DNA of 64,000 nt from Euryarchaeota archaeon UBA552 (GTDB lineage: Archaea > Thermoplasmatota > Poseidoniia > Poseidoniales > Thalassarchaeaceae), in the NCBI GenBank assembly GCA_002499585.1, contig DAMH01000009.1, positions 1-64,000 of the forward strand, read 5' to 3'. The translations under genes were made by a program, and so were the position numbers. Numbering within the stretch: the stretch's first letter is position 1; every line of letters begins with the position of its first letter. The notes under the pieces were generated by a model. The model saw only the letters and a list, made by a program, of their open reading frames with translations, was not told the DNA's origin and made no database searches. Of this stretch, positions 44,855 through 54,346 are shown one piece after another.

Positions 44855-47800
44855 ATGTCGTCTATGAGGATGTCATCTGGAACACTCGTGCTACTGATGA
44901 TTTTGAGCGTTATGTCACCATTTGTCCAAGCAGACACACAAATGCCTGAAGATTCGAAAACCACGAACTCGCTTTTTCCTCATGACACACCGACGATCGA
45001 CGCACTCTCTCCAGAATTACAGTGGTCCATTGCGAGAGCAAACTACCCCGTAGCGACCCTACCAACCGACTTTGAGCCACGTGATTGGACCATCATTACG
45101 AAAAGCGTAGAATCTTTGACGACCATAACGCATTCGGAAAAAATTACACCAGTTACATTTCTTGAGAACTTTTACACAGTCCCAGGTGATTCAATTGACA
45201 TCAGAGATCTCAGGATCCTTCAGGACCTAAACAAGATCGAGCTCTTCTACCCTGATGATCCGGGCTTGGAACCGGTTTCTATGTCAGTTCCAAATGATCC
45301 ATTGGTTACTGACCAATGGCACCTAATCAACACTGGTCAGGACGGCTCTCAAGGTGTGGACCTCAACATCACCGGTGCATGGGACAGATACAATGGTTCA
45401 GGAGTCTTGATCCGAATCATAGACGATGGATTGGATGTGAATCATGAAGACCTACAAGCAAATCACGATCAAGCAACATCCTATGATTACTGTGACAATG
45501 ATCCAGATCCGAGTCCGGTTGAAACCTCTGACAACCACGGAACTGCCGTAGCAGGCGTGGCTGCGGGCATTGGAAACAACAATATTGGTATTGCCGGGGT
45601 GGCTTGGGGGGCTTCTCACAATCATGCAAGGTTCCTTTGCGGTGGCAGCGTTGTACCCGCTTTGTCTGATTTCAATCAGGTTATCGATGTTTATCACAAC
45701 TCATGGGGATATGGTGGCGCAGGGTATCAAGGTTTGAGTCCGAGTAGTGCCGCTATGCTCCAGGCAGGGGCTTATGAGGGAAGGTCCTCGCTGGGGAGCA
45801 TATTCACATTCTCAGCGGGAAATGAGTACACGGCGGACGAAAACGTAAACCAGAAAGGATTCCAGAAGTCCAGATACACAATAGCGATAGGTGCCGTGAC
45901 GTACGCCGGGGTACAATCGTGGTATTCCAGTATCGGAGCACCTGTTTTGGTCGTTGGTCCCTCTAATGGCGGATCTCTAGGAATCACAACAGCGGATAGA
46001 ACTGGAGCCGAGGGTTACAGTTCTACAAATTACACAAATACATTCGGTGGGACCTCATCCTCCGGGCCAAAGGTTGCAGGCCTGACAGGATTGATACTCG
46101 AAGCCGATCCGTCATTAACATGGAGAGACATACAGGGAATTCTGGTACACTCTTCAACAAAAAATGATCCGAGTCATGAGAACTGGTCGGTCAACGGAGC
46201 GGGACTCCCAGTCAGTCACTACTACGGCTTTGGCATGGTCGACGCCACAGCTGCCGTCAACTTAGCAGAAAATTGGACGTATCTCGGACCGGAGGTCAAC
46301 GTCTCCTCCCCCCTCTACACCCCGTCGGTTAATATCCCATCCAGTGGATCACCATTATCATTTAGCCACACCTTCAATGACATGGTAAATATTGAGAGCG
46401 TGGAATTGTTCATGGATATAGATCATCCTGACCCGGAAGATCTGATAATCACACTCACATCTCCCGATGGCTACACTTCTATACTTGCAGACACCAATCC
46501 GGCAGACTATGGTAACATGAGATTCCACGACATGGTGAGTATGCACCATTATGATGAGATAAGTTCTGGAACTTGGACAATCGAAATACTAGACGTGAAC
46601 CCCAGTGCTTCGGATGGCACCGTAAATAACTGGCAACTAGTTGTGCACGGAACGGAAGCCGATGCTGACGGGGACGGCTGGACTGATGAGGAGGAGGCTT
46701 TGTGCGGATCCCTTCTTAGCGACCCAATTTCAACACCAAGTGATATCGACGAGGATGGCACCTGTGACGCAATGGATGACGATGTGGACGGAGATAGCTG
46801 GATCAATGTGGCCGAGCTAGCCTGCGGTACCGACCCTTATGATTCACTAAGCACACCGATATCTGATACAGACTTGGACGGCCTGTGCGATGATGTTGAC
46901 ATGGACGATGACGGAGATGGAATTGAAGACAATATGGACGCATTCCCCTTGGATGGCCAAGCATGGAATGACACGGACAGTGATGGAATGGCCGATGAGA
47001 CTTACAAACCGGTTTGCTGCAACTACGAATCCGAAGACTTCGAGAACCCGTCAATAAACTCCACATTTCAGTTCGAACTCGGGTCTCCGCCCATCTGGAT
47101 CAGAAATAATTCAGCCTCCAATACCGGTAACTATTCCATGAGGGCAGGCCAAGTTTCAGACAGTTCAGCTTCAACGATAAGTATGACTTTGAGCACAGGA
47201 GAAGCGAACGGTAGTTTTGCGCTCAAGGTTGATTCCGAAACCAACTACGACTTCCTTGTGTTTTACATAAACGAAATTCAAATCGAGTCGTGGTCAGGTA
47301 ATGTAGACTGGACAACATTCAGTTTTGAGTTAACAGCAGGGACGAATGTTCTGAAGTGGTCTTACATCAAGGATTACACTGTGTCGTCGGGCCTAGATAC
47401 CGCTTGGATTGATGATATCTCCCTTCCCACCAGCCTCTTCATGACGAACCCAGAAACAACAGACTTCGGAACCAACAGGGATCATGATGATGACAACGAC
47501 GGAGTCGATGACGAATTAGACCAATTCCCGCTGGACGGGTCAGAATCAGCAGACTTCGACGAAGATGGGATCGGGGACAATTCAGACTTGGATGATGACA
47601 ACGACGGATGGTTGGATTTGATTGAGTTACAGTGCGGCTTCGATCCACGGGACAACTCATCCGTACCATCAGACTATGATCAGGATACCGTGTGTGACTT
47701 TCTAGATCCGGATGATGACAATGATGGTTACTCTGATACAGTTGACGACTTTCCCCTGAATACCTCTGAGTGGGTAGATTCTGACTTAGATGGCCTTGGC

Positions 47801-49234
47801 GATAACTTTGATCTTGACGATGACGACGATGGGTACAATGACACTGATGACGACTTCCCACTCGATCCCTCTGAATGGGATGACCTAGACGGTGACGGAG
47901 TTGGTTCAAACGAGGATACAGATGATGACGGTGACGGGGTTTTGGACATTGATGATGCATTCCCGAATGATCAAGATGAATTCATTGACACCGACTCTGA
48001 TGGTGTAGGCGACAATGCTGACACCGATGATGACGGTGACGGGGTGTTAGATGTGAATGACATATTCCCCCTAAACTCGACTGAATGGTCGGATTTTGAC
48101 TTGGATGGTTTAGGAGATAACTCCGATGAAGACGATGATAATGACGGAATCGATGACTCTGATGACATGTTCCCCAACGACCAAAATGAATACGTCGACA
48201 CAGACTCCGATGGGCTTGGTGACAATGCTGACACCGACGATGACGGTGATGGCACACCAGATGTCAATGATGCCTTCCCTCTGGATCCACTTGAGACAAT
48301 CGACACGGATTCAGACGGAATCGGTGACAATACCGATATCGACGATGACGGAGACGGCGTTCAGGATGAACAAGATGCGTTCCCAAAGAGTCCAGCTGAG
48401 TCAGTTGACTCGGATGGCGATGGACTCGGTGACAACGCCGACACCGACGATGATGGTGATAGCATCCCGGATTTTGACGATATTTTCCCGCTTAACGCCG
48501 GCGAGTGGTCTGATTTAGACATGGACGGAATTGGCGATAATGCAGATTCTGATGACGACGGCGATAACGTGTCGGACGTCGATGATGCATTCCCCTCCAA
48601 TTCTGACGAGTGGTCGGATTTCGACATTGATGGAATTGGCGATAATGCAGATCTCGATGATGATGGAGATGATGTGGATGACGAGAGTGATAATTGTCCC
48701 GAAACGACCAGTGTAATGGGAGCTGCAGATGCCAATGGGTGTGCAGCACAACAAAGAGACACGGATGGCGACGGGATTACTGACGATCTGGATTCTGACG
48801 ATGACGGCGATGGATGGACAGACATACAGGAAGTTGCTTGTGGATTCCCAGAGCTGGATTCCTCTACATCCCCGATTGATACAGATGATGACGGCCTGTG
48901 TGATGTAATAGACCAAGACGATGACGATGACGGAGTTTTGGATTCCGATGACGCCTTCCCCTTGGATGGCACAGAAACAATAGATTCTGACGAGGATGGA
49001 ATCGGTGACAACTCAGATTCCGATGACGATAATGACGGAGTTTTGGATTCCGATGACGCCTACCCACTCGACTCATCGAGAACGTTTGATGAGAGAATCC
49101 TCATGGTTGCAATTGGCTTGGGCTCGATACTTGGCACCATCTTGGTGATGACTTCACTCCTCGGTTTCAGAAGACGACCCAAGAGGGCTAAGAATGAAGA
49201 CATTCAAATCATGCTAGAAGCACTGGAAGAATGA
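44855..49234 (+). CDS. Kexin-like secreted protease with long calcium-binding repeat array
   Basis: A 1459-residue exported protein. A signal peptide (SGTLVLLMILSVMSPFVQA) and propeptide precede an S8 catalytic domain: Asp190 in RIIDDGLDVNHED, His228 in SDNHGTAVAGV, Ser401 in GGTSSSGPKVAG. A proprotein-convertase P domain follows (LFMDIDHPDPEDLIITLTSP ... WTIEILDVNPSASDG). Next come Asp-rich thrombospondin type-3-like repeats, interrupted at about 47020-47440 by a jelly-roll-like region (SAWIDDISLP-type ending), and finally a membrane helix (ILMVAIGLGSILGTILVMTS) with a basic tail. ATG 44855 or 44864 places the signal peptide correctly; the open frame upstream overlaps tRNA-Leu. Likely a cell-surface protease held away from the membrane by a calcium-stiffened stalk (inference). 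Confidence 0.92.
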   Translation: MSSMRMSSGTLVLLMILSVMSPFVQADTQMPEDSKTTNSLFPHDTPTIDALSPELQWSIARANYPVATLPTDFEPRDWTIITKSVESLTTITHSEKITPVTFLENFYTVPGDSIDIRDLRILQDLNKIELFYPDDPGLEPVSMSVPNDPLVTDQWHLINTGQDGSQGVDLNITGAWDRYNGSGVLIRIIDDGLDVNHEDLQANHDQATSYDYCDNDPDPSPVETSDNHGTAVAGVAAGIGNNNIGIAGVAWGASHNHARFLCGGSVVPALSDFNQVIDVYHNSWGYGGAGYQGLSPSSAAMLQAGAYEGRSSLGSIFTFSAGNEYTADENVNQKGFQKSRYTIAIGAVTYAGVQSWYSSIGAPVLVVGPSNGGSLGITTADRTGAEGYSSTNYTNTFGGTSSSGPKVAGLTGLILEADPSLTWRDIQGILVHSSTKNDPSHENWSVNGAGLPVSHYYGFGMVDATAAVNLAENWTYLGPEVNVSSPLYTPSVNIPSSGSPLSFSHTFNDMVNIESVELFMDIDHPDPEDLIITLTSPDGYTSILADTNPADYGNMRFHDMVSMHHYDEISSGTWTIEILDVNPSASDGTVNNWQLVVHGTEADADGDGWTDEEEALCGSLLSDPISTPSDIDEDGTCDAMDDDVDGDSWINVAELACGTDPYDSLSTPISDTDLDGLCDDVDMDDDGDGIEDNMDAFPLDGQAWNDTDSDGMADETYKPVCCNYESEDFENPSINSTFQFELGSPPIWIRNNSASNTGNYSMRAGQVSDSSASTISMTLSTGEANGSFALKVDSETNYDFLVFYINEIQIESWSGNVDWTTFSFELTAGTNVLKWSYIKDYTVSSGLDTAWIDDISLPTSLFMTNPETTDFGTNRDHDDDNDGVDDELDQFPLDGSESADFDEDGIGDNSDLDDDNDGWLDLIELQCGFDPRDNSSVPSDYDQDTVCDFLDPDDDNDGYSDTVDDFPLNTSEWVDSDLDGLGDNFDLDDDDDGYNDTDDDFPLDPSEWDDLDGDGVGSNEDTDDDGDGVLDIDDAFPNDQDEFIDTDSDGVGDNADTDDDGDGVLDVNDIFPLNSTEWSDFDLDGLGDNSDEDDDNDGIDDSDDMFPNDQNEYVDTDSDGLGDNADTDDDGDGTPDVNDAFPLDPLETIDTDSDGIGDNTDIDDDGDGVQDEQDAFPKSPAESVDSDGDGLGDNADTDDDGDSIPDFDDIFPLNAGEWSDLDMDGIGDNADSDDDGDNVSDVDDAFPSNSDEWSDFDIDGIGDNADLDDDGDDVDDESDNCPETTSVMGAADANGCAAQQRDTDGDGITDDLDSDDDGDGWTDIQEVACGFPELDSSTSPIDTDDDGLCDVIDQDDDDDGVLDSDDAFPLDGTETIDSDEDGIGDNSDSDDDNDGVLDSDDAYPLDSSRTFDERILMVAIGLGSILGTILVMTSLLGFRRRPKRAKNEDIQIMLEALEE
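46657..49080 (+). repeat. Thrombospondin type-3-like repeat array (coding)
   Basis: About twelve or more units of roughly 33-36 codons with consensus around DxDxDGxGDNxDxDDDGDG, usually closed by DAFP or DDFP plus a hydrophilic linker. Units are diverged at DNA level but share gatgatgacgg-type stretches. One CPETTS..GAADANGC unit is the classical TSP3 variant. The array lies within the protease gene and is interrupted by a non-repeat region at about 47020-47440. Confidence 0.88.
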
Positions 49235-49250
49235 CAAACGGAGCCAAATA

Positions 49251-50495
49251 ATGGCTAAAATTAGAACTTTCCCTGAAGATTTTCAGGTTGACGAACAAGA
49301 ACCGAAACCGGGACTGGTCGTCAGAGCAGATCCCAACCAACCATTCATCGTCTTCAGGCTACGGAAAAAGGGGTGGGAGACTCAAGCTCTTCTGGCGAAA
49401 ATTTCGAAAGACAGAGGAATCCCCCCCTCTGCATGGGGTCTTTCTGGGCTGAAAGACAAGAGGTCTGTCACCACCCAGTTAGTATCCCTCCCTCATAGAT
49501 ACGCTCCTGATAGAGTCATATCTGGAAAAGACTGGGAACTAGTTTTCTTTGGTGGGTCCAATCGCCCACTGAAGTCGGGAGACCACCAGGGAAATATGTT
49601 CAACATACTAGTCCGGGACATCACCAATCGCGGGGTACAACTTCTCCCTGGTCGAATTTCTCAAATGAAAAAGATAGGGATACCAAATTGGTTTGACTCT
49701 CAGAGGTTTGGATCAGCATCTAGAGGACAACTGCCTGGGAGTTTTGTCGTGCAAGGCGATTTAATCGGAGCCATGAAGATCCATTTGACAGGACCACAAA
49801 AATTCGACAGATCTTCTAGAAGGAGAGATAAAAATCGATTAAGTGAGATATGGCCAAATATCCATAAAATCGACGCTAATTCGCTTGAATACAGACCTTT
49901 TGCTAGGATTCTCAAAGCTTGGAAAACCCCCAACTCTTCAACAGATGAATCAGCAAGACTAGCCTATCAAGCAGTACCAAAATCCCTGAGAGGCCTTTGG
50001 CTATCTTCTTGGCAGTCAGCATTATGGAATGACGCACTGAGGGAAATCTTACATTCAGCGTATGAGAATCATCTTCTTAGGTCTGTAGAAATTGGTGTTG
50101 GCGGCCCTGTAATATACCCAGAGGCCCCGGTTGGAAGAAGGGGAAAATCAAAACACTCTCTGGTTCAGAGCATATCGAGGGTACTTGGATCCATCCCCAA
50201 AGTCCTAGAAATGCCTACACCATTCCCAAATGAAAATCGGCTTGTGCACCCAACTATTTCCAGAAGGATCTCTAAAACATCACCAAAATCCCTGGAGGTA
50301 TTAGAGGATCTAAAAATTAAGATCGCCACATTCGACCGTGAGACTGTGATATTTCCTAATGATTTTAGTTGGGATGACCCTGAAATAGATGACGTTCATG
50401 GATCTCCCAAACATAAGAGATGGAAATGTAAGATTTCGTTTAAGCTGCCGAATGGGGCCTACGCAACAAATGTGGTCAGACGACTTTTTGATTGA
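49251..50495 (+). CDS. truD: tRNA pseudouridine synthase TruD/Pus7
   Basis: A 414-residue pseudouridine synthase that modifies tRNA position 13. The catalytic Asp motif is GLKDKRSVTTQLVSLP; the N-terminal FPEDFQVDEQEP and IPNWFDSQRFGS (variant of the usual N-x-F-G-x-Q-R-F-G) also match. ATG 49251 follows the protease stop by 16 bases. A family-typical insertion domain lies between residues ~160 and 330. Confidence 0.93.
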   Translation: MAKIRTFPEDFQVDEQEPKPGLVVRADPNQPFIVFRLRKKGWETQALLAKISKDRGIPPSAWGLSGLKDKRSVTTQLVSLPHRYAPDRVISGKDWELVFFGGSNRPLKSGDHQGNMFNILVRDITNRGVQLLPGRISQMKKIGIPNWFDSQRFGSASRGQLPGSFVVQGDLIGAMKIHLTGPQKFDRSSRRRDKNRLSEIWPNIHKIDANSLEYRPFARILKAWKTPNSSTDESARLAYQAVPKSLRGLWLSSWQSALWNDALREILHSAYENHLLRSVEIGVGGPVIYPEAPVGRRGKSKHSLVQSISRVLGSIPKVLEMPTPFPNENRLVHPTISRRISKTSPKSLEVLEDLKIKIATFDRETVIFPNDFSWDDPEIDDVHGSPKHKRWKCKISFKLPNGAYATNVVRRLFD

Positions 50496-50501
50496 TAATG
50501 G

Positions 50502-51239
50502 TTAATCCTCTAGCAATCTTCCTAACATTTCAATTACCCCTTTGGGGCCTTTATTTCTGGTTATTGAAGTGGCCGATGACTTGACAACGTCGAGATGATC
50601 ATCTACCGCCACTGAAAACCCTGTCAGGTTAAACATTGGAACATCATTCAGCGCATCCCCACATGACAGGACCCGTTCTGGTTCAACCCCCCTTCTTGGA
50701 AGCATTATTTCTAGCGCTGTCCTCTTGTTAATTCCTGTCTCTGTGACATGGATTGCAAATCCCGTCCCAACAATCCGGAGATCGGAGAATTCAGATTCCT
50801 TCAGTAGCTCCCTCATTTTTCCTATATCCTGTGGTCCTGATATGCACCATTCGGTTTCCCTCCATCTGTTTGACTCTATACCTCGGGGGTCAATCGAATT
50901 GATTTTTGTTGATAGCCATTCAATGGATTCCCTGCACCTATCGCCATTGGCTCGCAGCTCTATTTGCTGTCCTTTTGGACCGTCCCACAAAACTCCTCCA
51001 TTCTCTGCGATGATAAACCCAGAAAGGCCAAGGGCTTGATGTATAGGCGTGAGGTTCGGCAGCGTCCGACCTGAGGCCAATGAGACCGTGACCCCCCTTT
51101 CTTCAACACTCTTCACTAGTTTGATCAGGCCTGGTACCATCCCCCCTCTGTCCATCAGAGTACCATCTACATCGAACACAATCATGTCAATTTCATCAAT
51201 TCCGGGAATGTCCAGACCACCCTCAGTCGGTACGACCAT
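50502..51239 (-). CDS. HAD-superfamily (IIB) phosphatase, phosphoglycolate-phosphatase-like
   Basis: A 245-residue Cof-type HAD hydrolase: nucleophile motif MIVFDVDGTLMD, motif II SLASGRTLPN, and metal-binding LSCGDALNDVPMF. Archaeal relatives include phosphoglycolate phosphatase and sugar phosphatases; specificity cannot be read here. About 17 residues precede the first motif. Convergent with truD. Confidence 0.85.
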   Translation of the reverse strand: MVVPTEGGLDIPGIDEIDMIVFDVDGTLMDRGGMVPGLIKLVKSVEERGVTVSLASGRTLPNLTPIHQALGLSGFIIAENGGVLWDGPKGQQIELRANGDRCRESIEWLSTKINSIDPRGIESNRWRETEWCISGPQDIGKMRELLKESEFSDLRIVGTGFAIHVTETGINKRTALEIMLPRRGVEPERVLSCGDALNDVPMFNLTGFSVAVDDHLDVVKSSATSITRNKGPKGVIEMLGRLLED

Positions 51240-51291
51240 GCCCCTCGGGATAAACCGCAGTTTGAAGTTCTACGGGCTCACATAGCAATAC

Positions 51292-53874
51292 ATGGGGCCA
51301 GATGCCGGAGGTAATGGGGGAAACAGAAAACCCGGTTCTCCATTCAGATCTGATGATTTCAAACTGGGTGATGAGATTTATTTTTTACCTTCAGATGAGA
51401 CGGACTCTGACGATGGGGTTTCTAACCTATCACCAGACGGTATTACGGAGTTTGAGTGGGGTCTTAGAGGCCTAGACTGTCCAGATTGCGCCATGAAGGC
51501 GACGACAGTCCTCAAGAGAGTACCGGGAGTAAAAGAAGCGGTAGTCTCTGCGACAGAGGGTAGAGTCAGGCTGAAGATGGATGTCTCTACGGGGAGAACT
51601 TCCAGGGCAAGTTCAGTCCTCTCTGGATTAGGGCACACTCCAGATATCGGTTGGGAGGAGGTAATAGGAGTGGTACCCACTATTGCCGCGGCGTCTATTG
51701 GTATTGACAGATATCAGCTCATGGAAAGAATCCTTGAGGTTCCAGGGGTGTTGGATGTGAGGACGGAAAACGCTGTTCTCGAAATAATAAGAACACCGAT
51801 CAGAGACCTGAGAATTAGGAATTACTCCGGGGCCAAGCTCAACTCAATATTAGGCGGTCATTTCAGAACAAGGCCATCTCAAGTTATCAGGCTCAGAGAC
51901 GATCAAAAACAACTCATATCCGCTCTCTTGACAATACCTGCTCTGTTGGTCTTAGTCACTCTGGACTACATTGGTGTGCATGGATTCATATCTTCGATTT
52001 TTACAATGTTTATTGTCATGGCTGCCGGCCAACAGATGTTCAAAACAGCAATTTCAAGCCTTTTTAACATGGTTTTCGGCTTTCAACTTCTTACATCAAT
52101 GGCAGTGTTGGGAGCGTTTTTGATGGGGGAGTGGATTGAGGCTGTAATTGTGACAGGTTTGGTCGCCTTGGCGTCCTATATCGAAGAGAGGACCCTGACT
52201 GAAGCTAGAAAAGCCATGCAAGGAGGGTTAGATAGATTGCCAAACTCTGCAAGGGTAGTGTCCGATAACGATGGTAACATCATTGAGAACATGGAACATG
52301 GAGATGGCATGACTCCAATCGATGGGGTAATAACAGGAGATCTAATTGAGATTAGGTCTGGAGAAGTAGTTCCTGTGGATGGGAGAGTGGTGGATGGGAA
52401 CGGACTGATAAACAAAGCACCTCTGACCGGAGAACCACTCCCTGTGCCCGTTGGTATGGGTGATTCAATAGAGGCAGGTCTGACACTGGTTCGAGGTCCA
52501 TTAGTCATCGAGACGGTGGATGTTGGTCAGGCGACAAGGTTGTACTCTCTGATAGAAATGGTGAGGAGATATCGAGAAACTCCCTCCCGAACACAGACCA
52601 TCATCGAAAAATTCACCGCAACATGGGTGCCATTTGTACTAATATCCTCAATCATGTACGGGTTATATTCCGGAAACATGGTCGCGACGCTAATACTCTG
52701 GGTAGTATCATGTCCGTGCGCATTACTCCTCGCCGCTCCTGTTCCACATGCCACTGCTTTATCCGCTGCGTCTGCCGCTGGAGTAGTCGCTCGAGGAGGG
52801 GATATAATTGAAAACATCGCCAGTGCCAACCTAGTCCTACTCGACAAGACAGGGACCCTAACCTCAGGTACACCGAGAATTCACTCTATTGAAACAATAA
52901 GGGGGATAGATGACAAAACCGCGCTATCTATTGCCGCTGCCTTGGAAAGGAGAAGTAATCATCCATATGCAGAAACAATAAGAAAAGAAGCCATAGAAAT
53001 GTCATTGGAAACCAAAGTAGCACGGGAAATAGCAGATGGCGAGGCAGGGGTAAGTGGTATCATTGATAGTATCAGAGCAGCTTTTGGGTCTCCAGCTTGG
53101 ATAAAAAAACAAGGTTTCAGACCAAACTCAAGGTTGGAGGAAATTGCCAAGAATGCATCAAAAAACGGATTGGGTTGCAGTCTTCTTTCTTACGAAGGAC
53201 GTGTAATCGCCCTATTCACATTCATAAATGATGATCATAGAGCTGGTGCAGATACCCTCGTTAAATCTCTGAGGGCCAACAAGATGGAAGTTCAGATCCT
53301 ATCTGGGGATCAACAGGGTGCAGTTGAGAAATTTGGATCCAGCCTCGGCATACCTCCCTCCAAATGCAGGGGGGGAGTCACGCCAGAAGAGAAAGCAAAG
53401 ATTGTTGATGATTTGACAAATGCCAGAGTTACTCTGATGGCGGGGGATGGTTTCAATGACTCAGGCGCACTTGCAGCTGCAAGTGTAGGAATTGCGATGG
53501 GATCTGGAGAACAAATAAATTTGGAAGCCGCAGATGTCCTCATACCGGGCCAGGATCCCATGACTATAGCCAAATTAGTTCAGATATCCAAGAGGACCAG
53601 GAAGAGAGTATCGTTTAACATTGCAATCTCGATGACAGTTACCGCCGTACTAGTTTTGACAACAATGTTTGGAATAAATTCTAGCATAGCTATCGGCATA
53701 GCACTGCACGAAGCATCAGTATTCATTGTCATATTGAATGGCATGCTAGTAAAGGATTCAGGTGAGTCGCCGACAAGAGTCGTGAAATCAGTTCTCACTC
53801 AACTCACAAAGGATATATTCGATTCATTTGCGATTATCAAACCAAATTTACGGAATCCTGCGACCACTTCATGA
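51292..53874 (+). CDS. Heavy-metal-transporting P1B-type ATPase
   Basis: An 860-residue membrane pump. An acidic N-terminal tail precedes a metal-binding HMA domain (GLDCPDCAMKATTVLKRVPG), followed by a second HMA-like segment lacking cysteines. Membrane helices carry SCPCALLLAAP. Cytoplasmic motifs: LTGEPLPVP (actuator), DKTGTLTSG (phosphorylated Asp), NHPYAETI, and MAGDGFNDSGALA. The last helix contains IALHEASVFIVILNG, reminiscent of pumps with HEG-type final helices. CPC with HE is a mixed signature, so the metal (zinc, cadmium, copper or cobalt) remains open. Divergent from the HAD phosphatase. Confidence 0.92.
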   Translation: MGPDAGGNGGNRKPGSPFRSDDFKLGDEIYFLPSDETDSDDGVSNLSPDGITEFEWGLRGLDCPDCAMKATTVLKRVPGVKEAVVSATEGRVRLKMDVSTGRTSRASSVLSGLGHTPDIGWEEVIGVVPTIAAASIGIDRYQLMERILEVPGVLDVRTENAVLEIIRTPIRDLRIRNYSGAKLNSILGGHFRTRPSQVIRLRDDQKQLISALLTIPALLVLVTLDYIGVHGFISSIFTMFIVMAAGQQMFKTAISSLFNMVFGFQLLTSMAVLGAFLMGEWIEAVIVTGLVALASYIEERTLTEARKAMQGGLDRLPNSARVVSDNDGNIIENMEHGDGMTPIDGVITGDLIEIRSGEVVPVDGRVVDGNGLINKAPLTGEPLPVPVGMGDSIEAGLTLVRGPLVIETVDVGQATRLYSLIEMVRRYRETPSRTQTIIEKFTATWVPFVLISSIMYGLYSGNMVATLILWVVSCPCALLLAAPVPHATALSAASAAGVVARGGDIIENIASANLVLLDKTGTLTSGTPRIHSIETIRGIDDKTALSIAAALERRSNHPYAETIRKEAIEMSLETKVAREIADGEAGVSGIIDSIRAAFGSPAWIKKQGFRPNSRLEEIAKNASKNGLGCSLLSYEGRVIALFTFINDDHRAGADTLVKSLRANKMEVQILSGDQQGAVEKFGSSLGIPPSKCRGGVTPEEKAKIVDDLTNARVTLMAGDGFNDSGALAAASVGIAMGSGEQINLEAADVLIPGQDPMTIAKLVQISKRTRKRVSFNIAISMTVTAVLVLTTMFGINSSIAIGIALHEASVFIVILNGMLVKDSGESPTRVVKSVLTQLTKDIFDSFAIIKPNLRNPATTS

Positions 53875-53896
53875 ATGAGAACACACAGGATTGGCT

Positions 53897-54289
53897 GTGG
53901 ATGGCGTATCTGAGATCGAGTCCAAGGTAGCCCCTCCCATCGCAAGATGCGCTCATTGTCAGGGAATGCTGCCCCTAGGTCTCGGAGACAAGACCTGTAC
54001 TCTCTGTGGGGCCATTTGTCGTGTAACACATGAAAGGACCTTAATCGATCTCAGAGAGGAGAAAATAACTTGTCCAAAATGCTCCACAATCGTAATTGCC
54101 GGTACCGAAGAAAGGCCGGTAGATCTAATCTGTGGATCTTGTCAATCTCCTTTTCGTATTACTCCAAAGATAGTGAAAGTGGAGATAGGATGTCCTTCTT
54201 GCGACCGCCTGTTAAGATTGAAACCTAGACCCGGAACTAGGAATATCAACTGTCCTGCGTGCAAGAGTGAATTTTCTGTGACGTTCTGA
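53897..54289 (+). CDS. Triple zinc-ribbon protein
   Basis: A ~130-residue protein with six CxxC knuckles forming three probable zinc ribbons: RCAHC/TCTLC, ITCPKC/LICGSC and IGCPSC/INCPAC. No other domain or membrane segment. Tandem ribbons suggest binding to nucleic acid or protein partners. The start is GTG 53897 (agga upstream) or TTG 53891. It lies between the P-type ATPase and a coiled-coil protein on the same strand, so all three may be co-transcribed. Confidence 0.75.
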   Translation: MDGVSEIESKVAPPIARCAHCQGMLPLGLGDKTCTLCGAICRVTHERTLIDLREEKITCPKCSTIVIAGTEERPVDLICGSCQSPFRITPKIVKVEIGCPSCDRLLRLKPRPGTRNINCPACKSEFSVTF

Positions 54290-54346
54290 AACATCAGGGG
54301 CATTGAATACTGTGGACCTCCTCGGAATACCCCCGAGCGTGTGGTT

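Noticed and set aside
47439..49076. Several long minus-strand open frames opposite the Asp-rich repeats of the protease
   Set aside because: Repeated gat/gac codons read as Ser/Arg/His-rich sequence without stops on the other strand; they have no start context and no plausible protein composition.
46657..49080. CRISPR or satellite-type repeat in the ~105-bp periodic region
   Set aside because: Periodicity comes from protein repeats; the DNA units are diverged and lack constant repeat/spacer structure.
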